From the NCBI RefSeq assembly GCF_003149745.1, contig NZ_QGEG01000002.1:186001-250000 (forward strand): a stretch of DNA of 64,000 bases, given 5' to 3'. The notes beneath the pieces are model-generated. The model was given only the letters and a program-made list of their open reading frames with translations, ran no database searches and was not told where the DNA came from. This document shows, piece by piece, positions 18,159 to 27,621 of the stretch (its first letter is position 1; each line of letters begins with the position of its first letter). Both the position numbers and the translations under genes were made by a program. The stretch comes from Flagellimonas aquimarina. Its GTDB lineage: Bacteria; Bacteroidota; Bacteroidia; Flavobacteriales; Flavobacteriaceae.

Positions 18159-18839
18159 TTAAAAATCGGTATCTAGGTTGATGTAGTCCAAAAATTCTCT
18201 TCTAACGGCTTCATCCTTAAATTTTCCACCATATTCTGCCGTAACAGTGCTGCTTTCAATGTCACGTATTCCTCTGGAATTTACGCATAAGTGTTTTGCA
18301 TCTATTACACAGGCAACATCTTCTGTTCCCAACACTTTTTGAAGCTCCTTAACAACTTGAATGTTTAATCTTTCCTGTACCTGAGGACGTTTTGCATAGT
18401 AATCGACCACACGGTTCATTTTTGAAAGGCCTACAACAGTTCCGTTAGAAATGTAAGCGATATGGGCCCTGCCTATAATGGGTAGTAAATGGTGCTCACA
18501 TGTAGAATACAGAACAATGTTTTTCTCCACTAACATTTCACCATACTTGTACTTGTTTTTGAAGGTAGAGGATTTTGGTTTTCTATCAGGATGAAGTCCT
18601 CCGAAAATCTCTTTTACATACATTTTGGCCACTCTTTTTGGTGTGCCGTTAAGACTGTCATCATCCAAATCAAGGCCGAGGGTCAACATTATTTCCCTTA
18701 CACTTTTTTGTATTCTTTCTATCTTTTCATCTTCACTCAATACAAAGGCGTCTTCCCTAATAGGGGTCTCTGTTGAAGAGCCAACATGGTCGTTGCCTCT
18801 TTCCTCATACTGTTCTTCCAAAGCCTGCTCTAGTTTCAT
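18159..18839 (-). CDS. folE: GTP cyclohydrolase I
   Basis: Converts GTP to 7,8-dihydroneopterin triphosphate, the first step of tetrahydrofolate synthesis. 226 residues. The zinc and active-site motifs are visible: [19 protein letters not shown] (Cys and His ligands), [24 protein letters not shown] and the second zinc Cys in [12 protein letters not shown]. The 40 or so N-terminal residues are acidic and probably disordered. First gene of the long minus-strand block; a -7 promoter match lies 21 bp upstream. folP is at 42.4 kb in this window but in another unit. Confidence 0.96.
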   Translation of the reverse strand: MKLEQALEEQYEERGNDHVGSSTETPIREDAFVLSEDEKIERIQKSVREIMLTLGLDLDDDSLNGTPKRVAKMYVKEIFGGLHPDRKPKSSTFKNKYKYGEMLVEKNIVLYSTCEHHLLPIIGRAHIAYISNGTVVGLSKMNRVVDYYAKRPQVQERLNIQVVKELQKVLGTEDVACVIDAKHLCVNSRGIRDIESSTVTAEYGGKFKDEAVRREFLDYINLDTDF

Positions 18840-18859
18840 TTCCTATTTCTTCAAGAAAG

Positions 18860-18867
18860 CAAAGATA
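18860..18867 (-). promoter_or_regulatory. Promoter -7 element for the folE block
   Basis: Read on the minus strand this is TATCTTTG, an exact TAnnTTTG match 21 bp upstream of folE. It probably drives folE-cysS-yidD and perhaps genes beyond. No clear -33 is seen. Confidence 0.5.
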
Positions 18868-18973
18868 TACATTAATAGCCTATTTAACATCTGGTATGTA
18901 TAGTTTGACAACATAAATTATTGTTAAGGCAAAAGGCTATTTATTTTTATAACACCCAAACTTACAACCCTTT

Positions 18974-20776
18974 ATGGTGAAATTGTTAACAAAAGTTTTA
19001 GCGGTTATTTTCTTTTGCCAAATGGCACATTCTCAAGTTACTTCAGAATGTGCTGATGCTACCCCAATTTGCAGCAATACACCAATAAATGGAGGAGCCA
19101 ATGGTTATGGTATAGATGATTTCAATGGAGCTACTTCCAGCGGATGTCTGGAGCAAACTGTTTCTGGAGCTATCGAATCCAATTCGGTATGGTACAGATT
19201 TAGGACAGCTGCCACGGGTCAGCTAGGATTCAATATTGGTCATGACAGTGCTGAAGATTGGGATTTTGCTCTTTACAGAGCCAGTAATTGCAACAATTTG
19301 GGGGACCCCATACGCTGTAATTTCTTTGATAACAGTGATTTTAAAACGTTCATTGGTGTAGGAGAGGACCCAACAGGAGATATGGATTCAGTCCATTACG
19401 AAGATTGGGTGGATGTAAGTCCGGGTGAAGACTATTACCTCCTTATCAACAATTTCAGTAATGTAAATTCCGGATTTTCCATTCAATTTACAGGGGATAT
19501 TTGGGTTACAAACCCAAATAGTGCACTTGATTGCTCCATAGTTAACAATTTGCTGGGCCCACCAATTGCAGCATGTGAGAATGAAACTGTTGTTTTAGAT
19601 GCCACAACCCCCGCTGCAACAGGTTATGAATGGTATGCTGATACCGGCAGTGGATTTCAGTTAATAGCAGGGGCTGTATCGCCAACGTTAAATGTTTTAA
19701 ATTCTGCTATGTACCGCACCGTGGTTACAACCGCTACTGGCACGGTAATTAGTGATGTTCAAGTGGCATTCAATCCAGTGCCCGTAACAGGAGCGATGAT
19801 GGAGGAGATTTCATGCCATATAGAGGGTATGATCTTTGATTTGGAAACAAAAGATATAGAAGCACTTGGTGCGCAGGATCCAAACAGTTATATTGTTAGT
19901 TACCATAGTTCTCAGGCAGATGCTTTGACAGGTATTAATCCTTTGATGAAGCAATATGCAAAAAGTTCTGGCCAAGAAGTGATTTATGTTAGAACAGCTT
20001 CTTTGGCAAATCCTAATTGCTATGATGCTTCAGAAAGTTTTGTCTTTGATGCAATAGAAACACCAAACCTTACCTTTTCAGAAGAGGTGACTATTTGTGA
20101 AGATTCTAGCGGAATTGTTATTGGTGAGACTATGCCAAACCCTAATTATTCCTATTCATGGAGTACGGGAGAAGTAACACCTACCATAAATGTTTCACAA
20201 GAAGGAGAATACATGTTGACCGTAACCAACTCTTCAAACGGAATAAACTGTGAAACAAATAGAAATGTTAGTGTTAGGACATCTGTTTTGCCAGCCATAT
20301 ATGATATTGAAATAGAAGATTTGCAATCTAGCAATACCGTGACCGTTGTCACCCAGGTAGATGGGAACTTTGAGTACCGTCTGGACGATGGGGCTTTTCA
20401 AACAAGCAATGTTTTTGATGGAGTTTTTGCAGGAATGCACACAGTTACCATGAGAGATATCTTTGGTTGTGGGGAAGTGACGGAAAATATTGTTGTTGTC
20501 GGTTTTTCACCAATTTTCTCTCCTAATGGTGATGTCCTTAATGAAACATGGCATATTGATGGTCTTTCAGTATTGAATTCTCCGATTGTTACCATTTATG
20601 ATCGTTATGGAAAACTAATTAAGGAAATGACAGAATTTAGTGCTGGTTGGGATGGTAGTTTAAACGGAAAGCCGCTTCCCTCTACAGATTATTGGTTTAA
20701 ATTATCCTATATCGATGATAACGGAAATAGGACAGATGCCAAATATTTACAGAACCATTTTTCCCTGAGAAGATAA
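18974..20776 (+). CDS. T9SS type B secreted cargo protein, 600 residues
   Basis: Exported protein ending in a type B type IX secretion sorting domain (gliding motility-associated C-terminal, CHU_C): SPNGDVLNETWHIDG, VTIYDRYGKLI, GWDGSLNGKPLPSTDYWFKL and a final NHFSLRR. Signal peptide about residues 1-21 (ending AHSQ). The N-terminal domain (about 25-185) has paired Cys residues and SVWYRFRTAATGQLGF, a jelly-roll-like layout; Ig-like segments follow. It is secreted through the T9SS and probably held at the surface. Its ligand is unknown. The next gene is a paralogue. Confidence 0.88.
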   Translation: MVKLLTKVLAVIFFCQMAHSQVTSECADATPICSNTPINGGANGYGIDDFNGATSSGCLEQTVSGAIESNSVWYRFRTAATGQLGFNIGHDSAEDWDFALYRASNCNNLGDPIRCNFFDNSDFKTFIGVGEDPTGDMDSVHYEDWVDVSPGEDYYLLINNFSNVNSGFSIQFTGDIWVTNPNSALDCSIVNNLLGPPIAACENETVVLDATTPAATGYEWYADTGSGFQLIAGAVSPTLNVLNSAMYRTVVTTATGTVISDVQVAFNPVPVTGAMMEEISCHIEGMIFDLETKDIEALGAQDPNSYIVSYHSSQADALTGINPLMKQYAKSSGQEVIYVRTASLANPNCYDASESFVFDAIETPNLTFSEEVTICEDSSGIVIGETMPNPNYSYSWSTGEVTPTINVSQEGEYMLTVTNSSNGINCETNRNVSVRTSVLPAIYDIEIEDLQSSNTVTVVTQVDGNFEYRLDDGAFQTSNVFDGVFAGMHTVTMRDIFGCGEVTENIVVVGFSPIFSPNGDVLNETWHIDGLSVLNSPIVTIYDRYGKLIKEMTEFSAGWDGSLNGKPLPSTDYWFKLSYIDDNGNRTDAKYLQNHFSLRR

Positions 20777-20891
20777 GATAACGTGCATTTTATCGATTAA
20801 GTGTATAATTTTTCGGTTAAAAAATAATAAAAGCGTGTTTTGGGCAGTTATACAAGGTAGATTACAGAATAACCTTTAGCCCCAAAATTCT

Positions 20892-22337
20892 ATGAGAGCT
20901 CTATTTAGCGCTATCTGTTGTTTATTTCTATTTACTATAGGAGCAAATGCTCAAAACTCCCCAGATTGTAGAACTGCAATTCCTGTTTGTGCTGATATGC
21001 CAATTTTATCAGCTACGGACGGAAGCGGTGATATTGACGATTTTGACCCAGATGTAATCGTGCAATCTGGTTGTTTAGAAAAAGGTAGCGTCAGTTCTGC
21101 CAATATTGAGAACAACACTTCATGGTATGTTTTTAGAGCGGGAACGGATGGTCAGATCGGTTTTGATCTTGAAGCACTTCCTGTTACCCCTGGAGGAATT
21201 GTTACTTCCGAGTTGGATTTTGCACTGTACGGTCCTTTTGATCAAACCAGTGGACAAAATTTCTGTACAATTGTCGGTAATGGAACTTCGCAACCCATTC
21301 GGTGTAATTACGAGGTAAATGACACAGGTTTTACAGGTATTGGAGTTAATCCCATAGATGGTAGAGTAGGGGCACCATTTGTGGTGGGAAGCCAAAATAC
21401 CTATGATGAATGGTTAGATGTAGTTGCGGGAGAGATTTACTATTTGTTCATAAATAATTACAATACCAATTTTAATGGTGATGCAGAGCCTTTTTCGTTG
21501 ACATTTACCGGAACCTCTGTAGATGCAGATCAGAATACCGCTTTGGATTGTACATTAAGAGATGAATTTTTAGGATTGGATATTATTGCCTGTGAAGGCG
21601 ATCCAGATATAGTGTTAAGTGCTTTAAATTCTCCAGCAGGACCTGCAATAGCTAATGTTACTTGGGAACTGGATGCGGATGACGATGGTACTTATGAAAC
21701 AGTTTTGGCAAGTGGACCGGCGCAAACGGAATTTACGGTTACAAGTCCTAATTCTGGACGTTATAGAGTGACTATAGAAACTACTTTGGCCACTGTTATC
21801 ACGGATGATATTCTTATCACATTTTACGGAGTTCCAGAATTGGACGAAGTACGTGTGGTAGATGATTTGGTAAATAGCGATCAAACAGATCCTTACAATA
21901 TTGAAATTATTCCTTTGGGTGATGGTGATTATGAATATGCCATTAACGGTGGCGAATTTCAAGACGATCCATTATTTTTTGATGTACCACCAGGTGAAAA
22001 CACGGTAATCATAAACGATAAAAATGGTTGTGGCATTACCGAACCTCTTCCTTTTCTAGTGGTTGGTTACCCAAAATTCTTTACTCCCAATGGCGATGGA
22101 ATACATGATAATTGGAATGTATTGGGAATTGAAACCCTTACGGACCCCAGTGTCTTTATCTTTGATCGTTATGGTAAACTATTAAAGGAATTAGATGTAA
22201 CAGGAGGTTGGGATGGTACTTTTAATGGTAGACAATTACCCTCTTCGGACTATTGGTTCCGTTTGGATTATGACCGTGATGATGCAGGGGTCATTGTTGC
22301 ACGATCGGTAAGAAGGCACTTTTCTTTAGTGCGCTAA
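20892..22337 (+). CDS. T9SS type B secreted cargo protein, 481 residues
   Basis: Paralogue of the preceding gene with the same plan but a shorter middle. Signal peptide about residues 1-20 (GANAQ). The N-terminal domain starts NSPDCRTAIPVCADMP and contains TSWYVFRAGTDGQIGFDLE, matching the neighbour's equivalent. One Ig-like stretch follows, then the type B sorting domain (TPNGDGIHDNWNVLG, FIFDRYGKLLKEL, GWDGTFNGRQLPSSDYWFRL, ending RHFSLVR). It lies 115 bp after the first gene with no terminator between, so co-transcription is possible. Function unknown; surface adhesion is a guess. Confidence 0.88.
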   Translation: MRALFSAICCLFLFTIGANAQNSPDCRTAIPVCADMPILSATDGSGDIDDFDPDVIVQSGCLEKGSVSSANIENNTSWYVFRAGTDGQIGFDLEALPVTPGGIVTSELDFALYGPFDQTSGQNFCTIVGNGTSQPIRCNYEVNDTGFTGIGVNPIDGRVGAPFVVGSQNTYDEWLDVVAGEIYYLFINNYNTNFNGDAEPFSLTFTGTSVDADQNTALDCTLRDEFLGLDIIACEGDPDIVLSALNSPAGPAIANVTWELDADDDGTYETVLASGPAQTEFTVTSPNSGRYRVTIETTLATVITDDILITFYGVPELDEVRVVDDLVNSDQTDPYNIEIIPLGDGDYEYAINGGEFQDDPLFFDVPPGENTVIINDKNGCGITEPLPFLVVGYPKFFTPNGDGIHDNWNVLGIETLTDPSVFIFDRYGKLLKELDVTGGWDGTFNGRQLPSSDYWFRLDYDRDDAGVIVARSVRRHFSLVR

Positions 22338-22370
22338 ACAAAAAAGACCAGATCGCTCTGGCCTTTTGTT
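22338..22370. terminator. Imperfect bidirectional terminator
   Basis: Hairpin with outer arms AACAAAA / TTTTGTT and inner CCAG / CTGG around an ATCGCT loop. It overlaps the end of the 481-residue gene and lies between convergent genes. Confidence 0.7.
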
Positions 22371-22386
22371 ATAACGTCTTAGTTAT

Positions 22387-23886
22387 CTAGAATTTTAAGG
22401 TATACCCCAAAGTAACATTGGTGTTTATCCTGTTTATCATAGCGGAACTATTTATTCCCGCATCAAACAACAAAGTATTTACATCTTGTTCTGTTCTATT
22501 GACAGCTAAATCTAATCTGCTTCCTCCAAAATTATAACCAATCCCTCCGGAGTATCCGTTTAAATCACTTATCATATCTCCATTTTCATAAGGGCTGCTC
22601 TCATATCTATATCCTGCACGTAAACTCACTTCATCAATACGATATTCCCCTCCAACCCTATATGTGTTCACAACACCTAGCTGGCCGGCGATAAAATCAT
22701 TTTCAGATACAAAGCTAGGGTCCGTAGTTGGTCTAAGTTCAGCTTGAGACATATCTTGATATCCGTAATCAAAACTCAAAAGACCATCTTTTCCAAAAAC
22801 AACAGCCACACTTCCAGTAAGTTTGGCCGGAGTTTTTATTCTATATTCTTCAAACAAATTGACAATACTGAAGTTGATAAAGTCAATATCCTGCTCTGCC
22901 AATGTGGAATTAATGCGTTGAGATGTATCATCAGTCAATTCGTACCATGTTGGAGATTGGTAACTACCACCTACACGAATGTTATCGTTCAACTTTGCTA
23001 TACCACCCAAACTAAAGGAAAATCCATAACCTTCGGTATGAAGAAGATTATCAAATGTGGTAAACTGCACCGGAGAATCGGCATCATAGCCATTTTCATC
23101 CAACAAAGTCAATCTATCATATAAAACAGTATGAAAGTTCAAGGAAGCTCCTAGGTAGAGGTTCTCTTGATATTGTCCGGCGAAATTTACGGTGAATTTG
23201 CTGTTGTAACCTGTGGTGCTTTGCAGATAATCCTGATTTACACTGCTATATTGAGCATTTGAGAAATAAGAAGTATTCGTGTCTTCATCAACAGTAGGTT
23301 CAATTATACCTGCTTGAAACCCAAGAAATGCTTGTTGTGCACCAAAGCCAATATTGGAACCTATATCTAAATAAGCATCTTCAATGAATTCTCCTTGTTG
23401 GATGCGTAGGGGTCCAAGAGCTTGCCCTTGGGCAAAATTTAAGAAGTAATTGTCTATACCTTGATTAGTATTTCCTGAAACCACAAATTCATCATCAAAA
23501 TTTTGTACTAAATCATAATTGAAGGCCAATGCAAGTTTTTTCCATGGACTGTCCGAAGATTTAAAAACAAAAACACCTCCAACTTGATTTAACTCCAACG
23601 AGTTGATGTCCGTGTTTCGAAGACTGTTGCCAAAAAGGGCATCATTGCTTCTATTGTAATTGGAACCGGAAACAGTAAGTTGGCTGTGATTAAAAACAGC
23701 AGAACCGGCTGGATTTACATTGAGAGAAGATAAATCTCCTCCCAAGGCGCCAAAGGCACCACTCATGGATTGAAATCTAGCTGTTCCCTGAATGTTTTCC
23801 GTGCTATAACGTAATACATCATTTATGTTTTGAGCACTTGCCAATGCGCATGCCAATACCATTATGAAAGTTGAAATTCTTTTCAT
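22387..23886 (-). CDS. FadL/OMPP1-like outer-membrane transport protein
   Basis: 499-residue predicted outer-membrane beta-barrel. Signal peptide MKRISTFIMVLACALASAQ, then NINDVLRYSTENIQGTARFQSMSGAFGALGGDLSSLNVNPAGSA; the plug-like NPAGSA motif is typical of FadL/OMPP1-type porins, which in this phylum are often labelled hemin receptors without proof. Repeated strands (LTVSGSNYNRS, LALAFNYDLVQNF, KFTVNFAGQYQEN) and the terminal NTNVTLGYTLKF fit a barrel. Its substrate is unknown, probably hydrophobic. The Ser/Arg-rich lipoprotein gene lies 34 bp upstream in the same direction. Confidence 0.82.
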   Translation of the reverse strand: MKRISTFIMVLACALASAQNINDVLRYSTENIQGTARFQSMSGAFGALGGDLSSLNVNPAGSAVFNHSQLTVSGSNYNRSNDALFGNSLRNTDINSLELNQVGGVFVFKSSDSPWKKLALAFNYDLVQNFDDEFVVSGNTNQGIDNYFLNFAQGQALGPLRIQQGEFIEDAYLDIGSNIGFGAQQAFLGFQAGIIEPTVDEDTNTSYFSNAQYSSVNQDYLQSTTGYNSKFTVNFAGQYQENLYLGASLNFHTVLYDRLTLLDENGYDADSPVQFTTFDNLLHTEGYGFSFSLGGIAKLNDNIRVGGSYQSPTWYELTDDTSQRINSTLAEQDIDFINFSIVNLFEEYRIKTPAKLTGSVAVVFGKDGLLSFDYGYQDMSQAELRPTTDPSFVSENDFIAGQLGVVNTYRVGGEYRIDEVSLRAGYRYESSPYENGDMISDLNGYSGGIGYNFGGSRLDLAVNRTEQDVNTLLFDAGINSSAMINRINTNVTLGYTLKF

Positions 23887-23920
23887 TTCTCGCGATTTTT
23901 TTACCGTAATTTTTTAAGAT

Positions 23921-25246
23921 TTATTGCCTTCTTCCACTTCTGCCAGATGATGACCTTGAACTAGACCCTGAAGACCTACTAGATCTTCCAGAGCTTCTAT
24001 AGTTTCCAGAACTTCTTGAGCTGCTCCCTGAACTTCTGTAACTTCCGCTACTTCTTGAGCTTCTGCTACTTCCAGAACTTCTATAACTTCCGGAACTTCT
24101 TGAGCTACCAGATGATCTATTGTAGTTGCTACTGCGCGGTGCAGTTCTACCGGAAGATTGATAACTTCTGGTACTTCGTCCAGATGTTCTGTAACCAGAA
24201 GAGGAATTTCTATTTGTAGTGCCTCTTCGGTATGTGCCGCTACTTCTTGTAGATGGCGAAGTTCCATAAGAACGGTATGTTCTAGAGTTTCTATTCACAT
24301 TTGGAGTTGTTCTGGTACTTCTGCTTGTTCTATAGCTTCGGTTTCTTGCTATGGCATCAGCACTTACAGACCTTCTTGTAGTGGTTCCGCTTCTATATGT
24401 TCTTGAGCTTCTTCCTGCAGATGCACTCCTGCTTACATTGGAACGCCCAGCACTGGTTCTGTATCTTGAGGAGTAACCGCTTCTTCTGGATGCTAAATTA
24501 GATCTTCCTCGAAGTGATGTCCCCGGAATTATACTATTGGAATATCCTCTTCTACTTCTATTGTATGCATAGCCTCTATTGTAATATCCTCTATGATATC
24601 CTCTGTTCCAGCCATAGCCATAGCCGCCCCAGCCCCAGCCAAAGCCACCACCCCAATAGGGAGATCCCCAGCCACCGGCCCAGCCATAACCACCGCCCCA
24701 ACCGAAGCCACCGCCCCAGCCCCAACGATTCCATCTCCATGGGTTGTTCCAGCCCCATCCATAACCAAAGCCACCCCAGCCCCAGTTATTCCATAGCCAA
24801 GGGTTGGCGCCCCAACCAAAGCCACCGCCCCAATTGTCATAGACGTTTATTGTTACATTTGAAGGGTTATCTCCCCAGCCTGGATTACCATTATAGGAAT
24901 TGTTATTTGCAAAATAGTCGGTTTGTTCGCCCAAAGGGATACTGTCATTCTCGATATTACTGGAATAACTGTCTACGTCAGTGAAAATCTCATCTTCTAA
25001 AATTTCATCGTATTCATTTGCTTTTTGCCCAAAATAATCTCCATAAATATCACTCTCTTGCTTTTCTATTCTAACTGCTTCAGCTGATTTTTTTTCTACA
25101 CGGACTGTGCGGTTATTGTTGGAATAAATTCCATCGTCATCATAATATGAAGCCGTTTGATAAGAACCACAAGAGGCCATAAGAAGAATGCCCATTACGG
25201 ATACTGTAAGGATTTGAGATTTGGAGTGGAGTAGAGACTTTATCAT
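23921..25246 (-). CDS. Low-complexity lipoprotein: Trp/Gly-rich core, Ser/Arg-rich tail
   Basis: 441-residue predicted lipoprotein, started at the Met at 25246 (an in-frame Met eight codons upstream adds only polar residues). Lipobox LMASC, Cys26. An acidic segment (about 30-125) leads into roughly 90 residues of Gly/Trp/Asn/Tyr such as WGWGGFGYGWGWNNPWRW, then about 200 residues dominated by Ser, Arg, Gly and Tyr (SYRSSGSSRSS-type repeats) to the C-terminus. No enzyme motif is visible. Such proteins in Bacteroidota have no established role. It is probably co-transcribed with the porin downstream. Confidence 0.75.
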   Translation of the reverse strand: MIKSLLHSKSQILTVSVMGILLMASCGSYQTASYYDDDGIYSNNNRTVRVEKKSAEAVRIEKQESDIYGDYFGQKANEYDEILEDEIFTDVDSYSSNIENDSIPLGEQTDYFANNNSYNGNPGWGDNPSNVTINVYDNWGGGFGWGANPWLWNNWGWGGFGYGWGWNNPWRWNRWGWGGGFGWGGGYGWAGGWGSPYWGGGFGWGWGGYGYGWNRGYHRGYYNRGYAYNRSRRGYSNSIIPGTSLRGRSNLASRRSGYSSRYRTSAGRSNVSRSASAGRSSRTYRSGTTTRRSVSADAIARNRSYRTSRSTRTTPNVNRNSRTYRSYGTSPSTRSSGTYRRGTTNRNSSSGYRTSGRSTRSYQSSGRTAPRSSNYNRSSGSSRSSGSYRSSGSSRSSRSSGSYRSSGSSSRSSGNYRSSGRSSRSSGSSSRSSSGRSGRRQ

Positions 25247-25340
25247 TGCACAATTTTTATTGTTGAACATACTAAAAATAGTTAGTTTTACCGAACTATT
25301 TTGAAGACAAAGTCACAAGTTTTGTGCCAAACTATTGTAG

Positions 25341-26816
25341 ATGGGAAAAAATTTAACGAGTAGAAGCGAGGATTATTCCAAATGGTATAATGAACTTGTA
25401 GTAAAAGCGGATTTAGCTGAAAATTCAGGGGTTAGGGGATGTATGGTGATTAAACCATACGGCTTTGCCATATGGGAAAAAATGCAAGCTCAATTAGACA
25501 AAATGTTTAAGGAAACTGGGCATGAGAACGCTTATTTTCCTCTATTTATTCCTAAATCATATTTGAGCAAAGAAGCAAGCCATGTAGAAGGTTTTGCAAA
25601 AGAATGTGCAGTTGTTACCCATTACCGATTAAAAAATGCCGAAGATGGGAGCGGAATCATTGTAGATGAAGATGCCAAGCTAGAGGAAGAACTTATTGTT
25701 CGCCCTACATCAGAAACCATTATATGGGACACCTATAGAAGATGGATACAGTCTTATCGTGATTTACCGCTACTAATCAATCAATGGGCCAATGTGGTGC
25801 GTTGGGAAATGCGTACACGCTTGTTTTTACGCACAGCTGAATTTTTATGGCAGGAAGGTCATACGGCCCATGCGACAAGACAAGAGGCGGTAGATGAGGC
25901 CGAGCAGATGATGCATATATATGCAGAATTCGCGGAAGAGCATATGGCAGTTCCCGTAATAAAAGGAACGAAAACGGAAAGCGAACGCTTTGCTGGTGCT
26001 GAGGAAACATATTGCATTGAGGCTTTAATGCAAGATGGAAAGGCTTTACAAGCTGGAACCTCGCACTTTCTTGGACAGAATTTCGCAAAGGCCTTTGATG
26101 TTAAGTTTGCCACAAGAGAAGGAAAACAGGAACATGTTTGGGCCACTTCATGGGGAGTGTCTACCCGATTAATGGGGGCACTGGTAATGACTCATAGTGA
26201 TGATAATGGATTGGTACTTCCTCCTAAATTGGCGCCTATTCAAGTTGTGATCGTTCCCATCTATAAAGGATTGGAGCAGTTAGATGCTATTTCTGAAAAA
26301 GTAAATCCTTTGGTAAAGGAATTACGCTCCAAAGGAATTTCTGTAAAATATGATAAAAGGGATACCCATAAACCAGGCTTTAAATTCAATGAATATGAAT
26401 TAAAGGGTGTGCCGGTGCGTTTAGCCATTGGACAACGAGATTTGGAAAATGGAACATATGAGGTTGCAAGAAGGGATACGTTACAAAAAGAATCTGTAAA
26501 GGCTGAGGATGTTGTTGCTAAAATTGAATCTTTAATGCAGGAAATTCAGGAAAACATTCATAAGAAAGCCTTGGACTATAGAGAAGCCCATATAACCAAA
26601 GTGGATTCCTACGATGAATTTAAGGAAGTTATAGAAGGAAAAGGAGGTTTTGTATTGGCCCATTGGGATGGTACCCCAGAAACGGAGGATAGAATAAAGG
26701 AGGAGACCAAGGCTACAATACGATGTATTCTTTTAGATGCTGAAAAAGAGGAAGGTAAGTGTATGGTTACCGGAAAACCATCAATACAGAGAGTGCTGTT
26801 TGCCAAGGCTTACTAA
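25341..26816 (+). CDS. proS: Proline--tRNA ligase (archaeal/eukaryotic-type)
   Basis: Class II synthetase charging tRNA-Pro. 491 residues with no editing (INS) domain between motifs 2 and 3, and with a C-terminal zinc-binding-like extension ending in Tyr (FAKAY), as in the archaeal/eukaryotic-like ProRS group found across Bacteroidota. Motif 1 region [17 protein letters not shown]; motif 2 [42 protein letters not shown]; motif 3 near [25 protein letters not shown]. It is encoded divergently from the low-complexity lipoprotein and directly ahead of the tRNA-Glu genes. Confidence 0.96.
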   Translation: MGKNLTSRSEDYSKWYNELVVKADLAENSGVRGCMVIKPYGFAIWEKMQAQLDKMFKETGHENAYFPLFIPKSYLSKEASHVEGFAKECAVVTHYRLKNAEDGSGIIVDEDAKLEEELIVRPTSETIIWDTYRRWIQSYRDLPLLINQWANVVRWEMRTRLFLRTAEFLWQEGHTAHATRQEAVDEAEQMMHIYAEFAEEHMAVPVIKGTKTESERFAGAEETYCIEALMQDGKALQAGTSHFLGQNFAKAFDVKFATREGKQEHVWATSWGVSTRLMGALVMTHSDDNGLVLPPKLAPIQVVIVPIYKGLEQLDAISEKVNPLVKELRSKGISVKYDKRDTHKPGFKFNEYELKGVPVRLAIGQRDLENGTYEVARRDTLQKESVKAEDVVAKIESLMQEIQENIHKKALDYREAHITKVDSYDEFKEVIEGKGGFVLAHWDGTPETEDRIKEETKATIRCILLDAEKEEGKCMVTGKPSIQRVLFAKAY

Positions 26817-26842
26817 AAGGCGGCAAAAAATAAAATTTACTC

Positions 26843-26872
26843 TTGCAAGACTTAAAAATAGTTGTATTTTTG
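26843..26872 (+). promoter_or_regulatory. Promoter of the tRNA-Glu pair
   Basis: TTG at 26843-26845, a 19-bp spacer, then TATTTTTG at 26865-26872: the best -33/-7 match in the window. The tRNA starts 20 bp after the -7 box. Confidence 0.75.
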
Positions 26873-26891
26873 CATCCGCAATTATGCACCC

Positions 26892-26963
26892 GGCCCGTTC
26901 GTCTAGGGGTTAGGACGCCAGGTTTTCATCCTGGTAACAGGGGTTCGATTCCCCTACGGGCTA
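26892..26963 (+). tRNA. tRNA-Glu (anticodon TTC), copy 1
   Basis: 72 bases without an encoded CCA. Acceptor stem GGCCCGT pairs with ACGGGCT (first pair G-U); anticodon stem CCAGG / CCTGG encloses loop TTTTCAT with anticodon TTC at 26925-26927; T arm AGGGG-TTCGATT-CCCCT. Identical to the second copy. Confidence 0.97.
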
Positions 26964-27054
26964 CGAAGTTCAGTGAAATACTGGGTAGATTGATTAAAAG
27001 TCATATGAGATGAAACATGCTCATTTAACTCTTAGTTGTTCAGTTTACCTAAAT

Positions 27055-27126
27055 GGCCCGTTCGTCTAGGGGTTAGGACGCCAGGTTTTCATCCTGGTAA
27101 CAGGGGTTCGATTCCCCTACGGGCTA
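27055..27126 (+). tRNA. tRNA-Glu (anticodon TTC), copy 2
   Basis: Base-for-base repeat of the first tRNA-Glu, 91 bp further on, again without CCA. It probably belongs to the same transcript, with rpsT 87 bp downstream. Confidence 0.97.
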
Positions 27127-27213
27127 CAAGAATAATTGAAAAGTAAAAAAGAAAGATTTAAATTATAGGTTATTACCAGTTTCAATCTTTTGTTATCCAT
27201 TTAAATTAAGACA

Positions 27214-27465
27214 ATGGCAAACCATAAGTCAGCATTAAAGAGAATTAGAAGAAACGAAGCAGTACGTTTACGTAACAGATATCAACACAAAACTGTGCGT
27301 AATGCTATTAAAAAACTGCGAAATGAAGAAGATAAAAAAGCTGCTGAAACACTTTTACCTACAGTCGTGGGTATGATAGATAAGTTAGCAAAGCGAAATA
27401 TCATTCATAATAATAAGGCTGCTAACTTAAAGAGTAAGTTAATGACTAGAGTTGCAGCAATGTAA
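27214..27465 (+). CDS. rpsT: 30S ribosomal protein S20
   Basis: 83-residue basic, all-helical protein binding the 5' domain of 16S rRNA. The start [21 protein letters not shown] and the later [15 protein letters not shown] are characteristic of S20. Length is normal. It follows the tRNA-Glu pair with no obvious own promoter and is closed by a very strong terminator, so one transcript with the tRNAs is plausible. Confidence 0.97.
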   Translation: MANHKSALKRIRRNEAVRLRNRYQHKTVRNAIKKLRNEEDKKAAETLLPTVVGMIDKLAKRNIIHNNKAANLKSKLMTRVAAM

Positions 27466-27483
27466 TTCCATTTCATTTCTATA

Positions 27484-27520
27484 AACTAAAAGCGCCCCTG
27501 TTTAAGGGGCGCTTTTAGTT
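27484..27520 (+). terminator. Intrinsic terminator of rpsT
   Basis: A 16-bp perfect stem (27484-27499 with 27505-27520; core AGCGCCCCT / AGGGGCGCT) and loop GTTTA, with T-rich sequence in the right arm. Confidence 0.92.
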
Positions 27521-27621
27521 TTATGCTAGTTGCTTAATATACAATTCTGATTCGCTTAAAAACAAGTTGAAGCTTTACCTCAATTTTTTAAAAATTCCTT
27601 TAATAAGGTTGCTAAATTAGT

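Noticed and set aside
23930..24420. Repeated short motifs resembling a CRISPR or tandem repeat array
   Set aside because: The repeats follow the codon frame of the Ser/Arg tail, vary in length and sequence, and have no constant repeat-spacer structure.
23914..24840. Several long overlapping frames on both strands inside the low-complexity lipoprotein gene
   Set aside because: They arise from the repetitive Gly/Trp and Ser/Arg codons; their products are biased strings without domain or signal, and the minus-strand frame with a lipobox explains the region.
26892..27126. tRNA duplication as an integrative-element attachment site
   Set aside because: Only 91 bp separate the copies and they contain no integrase or other mobile gene.
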